Assembly: GCA_964354375.1 (NCBI GenBank)
Contig: CAYGZQ010000014.1
Span: 1 to 15,459 of the forward strand
Source: CAYGZQ01 sp964354375 [NCBI: uncultured Planctomycetota bacterium]
GTDB taxonomy: Bacteria > JAJVIF01 > JAPKYR01
Reading direction: 5' to 3'
Length of the DNA: 15,459 bases
Shown here: in pieces, positions 12,440-15,459 of the stretch
Numbering within the stretch: the first letter of the stretch is position 1
Layout of the letters: each line of letters begins with the position of its first letter
Position numbers and translations under genes: made by a program
Notes under the pieces: generated by a model
Database searches by the model: none
What the model saw: the letters and a program-made list of their open reading frames with translations, nothing else
Told to the model about the DNA's origin: nothing

Positions 12440-14626
12440 CTACAGCTCGTAATGAAGCGGACCCTTCCCCATGTCCCATTCGCCGCGACCGAGCATGTTC
12501 CCGGCGTCATACACAACGTACGAATCCCAGCTGTAGAAAAACATGTAGCTTGCCTTGAAAACCGCCTGGGGCGAGTTGCCGAAATGGAAAGTCACGTCGC
12601 GATCCGCGTTGAACGGATTTCTGATCGTGACGAGCGCCGACATTCCCTCGCCTGCATACTCAGTGCCGTTAACCGAGAAGCTGCCGTCGCCGATGCCCAA
12701 CTGCTCGCTTTCGCCTGCGAGTCTGGCAGCAACGGAATTGTAGACCGGAGAACCGAGGCACAAAATCGAAGATGACCGGAACTCGTCGTCGGTGACTTGG
12801 TCATCGTACTTGATGACTGCGTTGAGTCCGCTGGAAACGACCGAGTCGGCGACCTCCTTGTACAGATCTTTCACGCCTATTTCCCTCGGGCCCGGCTGCG
12901 GACCCATCGGGCTCATCACCTGCACCATATCGCTCTCGCCCCCGCTTGGAACAATGATCAACAGCGGGTCTCCCGACAGCGTGACCTTGAGACATGGCGG
13001 GATTTCCTCTCTCGTGAGCCGACGAAACACGTAGTAGTCGGGGTCAATCTGAAAGGACAGGACGCGCGAGGGAAATTCGAACTCACACAGCTGGTCCTGC
13101 GCGAAGAGCGGGAAAGACGTGAGGACAGACTCCGCGTTCTCGAATGTCACCTGTATGGGAACGAAGCACCCGAACAGGTTCCCCTCCTGGACCGCGCTGA
13201 ACCTCAACTTGTAGCCCTCCTCTGTTTCGGTCTGACTTATCTCCTCTATCCCGAGACGCATGGCACCCGCGTTGTCCAGCCAGCTTGAGAGAAAAGTTGA
13301 GAAATCATGCCCTGAGACCTCTTCGAAAACCGTCCGGAAATCGTCCCAGGTCGCGACCTCCCCTCCGTACCTTTCGACCGCCAGACGCAATGCCTCGAAG
13401 AACTTCTCCTTCCCCATTATCTCCTGCAGCATAATGAAAACCGCGGACGATTTATCGTACCCGATGTCGCCGTCCACCTCGGTCATCTTCGTGCGGAACT
13501 GCCTCAGCGGATAATCTTCCTCGGGACCCACATCCACGGAATACCTCACCATGCTCCTGAACCGGAAATGCCTGGCATCATCCGGCCTGCCGTCAAGGAT
13601 GTTCCAATAGTAGTTAGTCGAGAATGAGGTCAGCCCCTCGCACCAGTTGCCCTTGTTCGCGTCGAAATAGACGAAATTTCCCCACCAGCCGTGCACGAAC
13701 TCGTGCGCGAGCGAGCCCTCCGTGGTCGCGGCGGGCATCCTCAGCACGCGCGATCCCATTAACGTGAACCCGGGCATGCCGTAGCCCGTGGAGAAGAAAT
13801 TCTCCACGATGTCGAATCGCGAATAGGGATAGGGTCCGAGAAGATCGACGTACTTGGGTATGTATTGCTCGAGTTTGTCCAGGAAGGAATTCGCCAGCGC
13901 AGGATCGTCCTGGTAGAAATACGTGCTGCACACCACGCCCCCGATCTCGCGGGTCGTGACGAAATACTCGTTTGCCACAAGCACGCAGCCATCGCTCGGG
14001 ATGCTCCCCGACCACAAGCTCGTTTCCCGGCCCTCGGCAACGGACCGGCTGACGAGATCCCCCTGCGTCACCGTCTTCCAGGGCTCAGGAACCGTAACGC
14101 AAACGGTGAAAGTCGCCATGGAGTGCTCGGTATCGGGATACCAGCCGCTTTCGCCGGAGAGATAGACTCCCTCAGGAGAGATTATCCCGCTCGTGAAATC
14201 GCCTCTCACCCTCCCCAGCGCCGTGCCGGGATCGATAGGCTCGTTGATGACGCCTTCGTACGAGATGCTGAACTGGTTTGCGCCCTTCGGCAGATGCGCC
14301 CTGACAGTCTGTACGGTCTCGGTCTCGGATGTCTCGCCAGTTCCCGCTCCCTCATAAGGGACAAGCTCGAACTGAACATCATTGCCCGACCCGCACCAGA
14401 GCCTGGTGATCTGCAGATTCCTGTTGAGCGTGAACGAGAAAATGTCCTCGGCAGGACCCGTCAGAGTCACCATGTCCGCCACGACGAGCGAGTTCTGCTC
14501 CGGACTGATGGTCACGAACAGCGCGTGACATTGGATCTCCGGCGAAACAGCGTCCGACACCTCCTGCCCCCGGGCCGGTATCGTCATGACCATCGCCAGA
14601 AGAAAAATCGCGAATAACGTTCTCAT
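12440..14626 (-). CDS. secreted M1-like zinc metallopeptidase
   Basis: Predicted 728-residue exported protein related to M1 (gluzincin) aminopeptidases, which remove N-terminal residues from peptides. A signal peptide (1-20, ending IPARG-Q) is followed by a beta-rich domain (to about 230). The catalytic domain carries HEFVH (308-312) with GWWGN after it and the third zinc ligand Glu330 in NWCEGLTSF. There are 17 residues between the second His and this Glu, one fewer than the usual 18 of M1. The classical GAMEN substrate motif is replaced by GYGMPGFTLMGS (about 281-292). These departures suggest a subgroup of M1-like enzymes with different specificity. A further region (from about 540) has LLIIVPSGGESDMVQVM and may be an accessory domain. 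ATG 14626 follows GGAGG at 8 bases; the longer ATG 14641 overlaps that site. It lies 57 bases after glycyl-tRNA synthetase and may be co-transcribed. Confidence 0.85.
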   Translation of the reverse strand: MRTLFAIFLLAMVMTIPARGQEVSDAVSPEIQCHALFVTISPEQNSLVVADMVTLTGPAEDIFSFTLNRNLQITRLWCGSGNDVQFELVPYEGAGTGETSETETVQTVRAHLPKGANQFSISYEGVINEPIDPGTALGRVRGDFTSGIISPEGVYLSGESGWYPDTEHSMATFTVCVTVPEPWKTVTQGDLVSRSVAEGRETSLWSGSIPSDGCVLVANEYFVTTREIGGVVCSTYFYQDDPALANSFLDKLEQYIPKYVDLLGPYPYSRFDIVENFFSTGYGMPGFTLMGSRVLRMPAATTEGSLAHEFVHGWWGNFVYFDANKGNWCEGLTSFSTNYYWNILDGRPDDARHFRFRSMVRYSVDVGPEEDYPLRQFRTKMTEVDGDIGYDKSSAVFIMLQEIMGKEKFFEALRLAVERYGGEVATWDDFRTVFEEVSGHDFSTFLSSWLDNAGAMRLGIEEISQTETEEGYKLRFSAVQEGNLFGCFVPIQVTFENAESVLTSFPLFAQDQLCEFEFPSRVLSFQIDPDYYVFRRLTREEIPPCLKVTLSGDPLLIIVPSGGESDMVQVMSPMGPQPGPREIGVKDLYKEVADSVVSSGLNAVIKYDDQVTDDEFRSSSILCLGSPVYNSVAARLAGESEQLGIGDGSFSVNGTEYAGEGMSALVTIRNPFNADRDVTFHFGNSPQAVFKASYMFFYSWDSYVVYDAGNMLGRGEWDMGKGPLHYEL

Positions 14627-14661
14627 CCTTGTTTCCTCCACGGATTTCTCAACGGAACAGC

Positions 14662-14675
14662 AAGCCGGACGGCTT
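14662..14675. repeat. small hairpin between glyS and the metallopeptidase gene
   Basis: AAGCC (14662-14666) and GGCTT (14671-14675) pair around a four-base loop. It sits 8 bases after the glyS stop on the minus strand without a T-run, so it could be a weak attenuator within an operon. Confidence 0.3.
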
Positions 14676-14683
14676 CGCGCAAG

Positions 14684-15459
14684 CTACAGCCGTTCCGTCA
14701 GCCAACCCTTCACCTTGTCCAGTGCGATTCGCACCTGCTCGGTTGTATCTCTTTCCCTGATTGTCACTGAGTTGTCTTTGGGGGTGTCGAAGTCAACGGT
14801 TATGCAGTACGGTGTCCCGATCTCATCCTGCCTGCGGTAGCGTCTCCCGATGTTTCCCGCAAGATCGTACTGCACGTTCCATTGTTCCTTCAGTTCCTTG
14901 TACAGCCTCGTGGCGATCTCCTGAAGGTCCGCGTTTTTCTGGAGCGGGAACACCGCTGCTTTCACAGGCGCAACTTCGGGCTTGAATTTCATGAGCGTGC
15001 GTTTTTCGCCGCCGATCTCATCCTCACAGTAGCCCTCGACCAGCGTCACGAGGACGCTTCGCTCGACCCCTGCGGATGTCTCGATCACCCACGGCGTGTA
15101 TTTTTCGTTTGTCTCCTGGTCGAAATACAGAAGCTCCTTGCCCGAATGCTCCTGGTGGGCCTTGAGGTCGAAATCGGTGCGGTTGTGGATCCCCTCGATC
15201 TCCTGCCAGCCGAACGGGAAGTTGTAGATGACATCCACTGCGGCCCTGGCATAGTGAGCGAGTTTCTCGGGAGTGTGAGGTTCGAGCTTGAGGTTTTCCT
15301 CTCGGACTCCCAGGGCGTTTATGTACCAGTTCCATCTCTGCTCGCGCCAATGCTCGTACCACTCGTCCGCCGTCTCAGGTTTGACGAAGAACTCCATCTC
15401 CATCTGCTCGAATTCGCGCGACCTGAAAATAAAGCTCTTCGTCGTGACCTCGTTACGAA
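14684..15459 (-). CDS. glyS: glycyl-tRNA synthetase, homodimeric class II type, C-terminal part
   Basis: Charges tRNA-Gly with glycine in the cytoplasm. The start is beyond the window's right edge; about 258 C-terminal residues are visible. They begin at motif 2 (RNEV then FIFRSREFEQMEMEFF), followed by GWQEIEGIHNRTDFDLKAH, and motif 3 at TSAGVERSVLVTLVEGYC. The C-terminal anticodon-binding domain follows: APVKAAVFPLQ, GRRYRRQDEIGTPYCITVDF and the ending WLTERL. This is the single-chain type, not the alpha/beta GlyQ-GlyS pair of Escherichia coli; the symbol glyS (glyQS in some annotations) is used in that sense. The visible part is intact with a normal end. The gene lies upstream of the metallopeptidase on the same strand. 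Confidence 0.95.
   Translation of the reverse strand, partial: RNEVTTKSFIFRSREFEQMEMEFFVKPETADEWYEHWREQRWNWYINALGVREENLKLEPHTPEKLAHYARAAVDVIYNFPFGWQEIEGIHNRTDFDLKAHQEHSGKELLYFDQETNEKYTPWVIETSAGVERSVLVTLVEGYCEDEIGGEKRTLMKFKPEVAPVKAAVFPLQKNADLQEIATRLYKELKEQWNVQYDLAGNIGRRYRRQDEIGTPYCITVDFDTPKDNSVTIRERDTTEQVRIALDKVKGWLTERL

Noticed and set aside
13865-14617. 250-residue plus-strand open frame opposite the metallopeptidase
   Set aside because: Antisense shadow of a clear M1-like gene, with no recognisable domain or start signal.

Overview
The window reads as a chromosomal segment of a Gram-negative-type bacterium with moderately high GC. Several proteins have signal peptides suited to export into a periplasm, and there is an inner-membrane pilus/type II secretion platform protein, a ComEC-type DNA channel, an RmlB sugar-nucleotide enzyme and a homodimeric-type glycyl-tRNA synthetase. 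The mix of HEAT-repeat, G-x-D-x-Y-repeat and pseudopilin-like proteins suggests a little-cultured lineage. I cannot name the phylum from sequence alone.

Layout. 1-775: a small XRE-type regulator fused to a carboxypeptidase-regulatory-like beta domain. It apparently begins at a non-standard ATA codon, has dyad symmetries upstream and ends in an intrinsic terminator. 798-1515: a two-span membrane protein with a pseudopilin-like outer domain. 1540-2464: a REP-associated (RAYT-type) transposase gene bracketed by two 129-bp hairpin-rich direct repeats that differ at only two positions. 2474-5712 (minus strand): a two-gene unit, an exported HEAT-repeat protein followed by an exported protein with about 13 G-x-D-x-Y repeats. 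5713-6211: a gene-free divergent region. 6212-9137: a second, larger polytopic pseudopilin-like protein, then ComEC. 9175-10413 (minus): the PilC/GspF platform protein, sharing a bidirectional terminator with comEC. 10667-12336: rmlB, a stretch of tandem stem-loops, and a small anchored protein of unknown function. 12440-15459 (minus): a secreted M1-like metallopeptidase downstream of glycyl-tRNA synthetase, which runs off the window.

How it fits together. ComEC, PilC and two pseudopilin-like proteins point to a DNA-uptake, type IV pilus or type II secretion theme in the middle of the window. The rest is a mosaic of housekeeping genes and poorly described exported proteins. The most unusual items are the regulator fusion with its ATA start, the RAYT element with its paired repeats, the two multi-span pseudopilin-like proteins, the G-x-D-x-Y protein, and a short motif (NMT-x4-GFRKD-x2-DD) shared by two otherwise unrelated envelope proteins. 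I see no CRISPR array, rRNA or intact tRNA.
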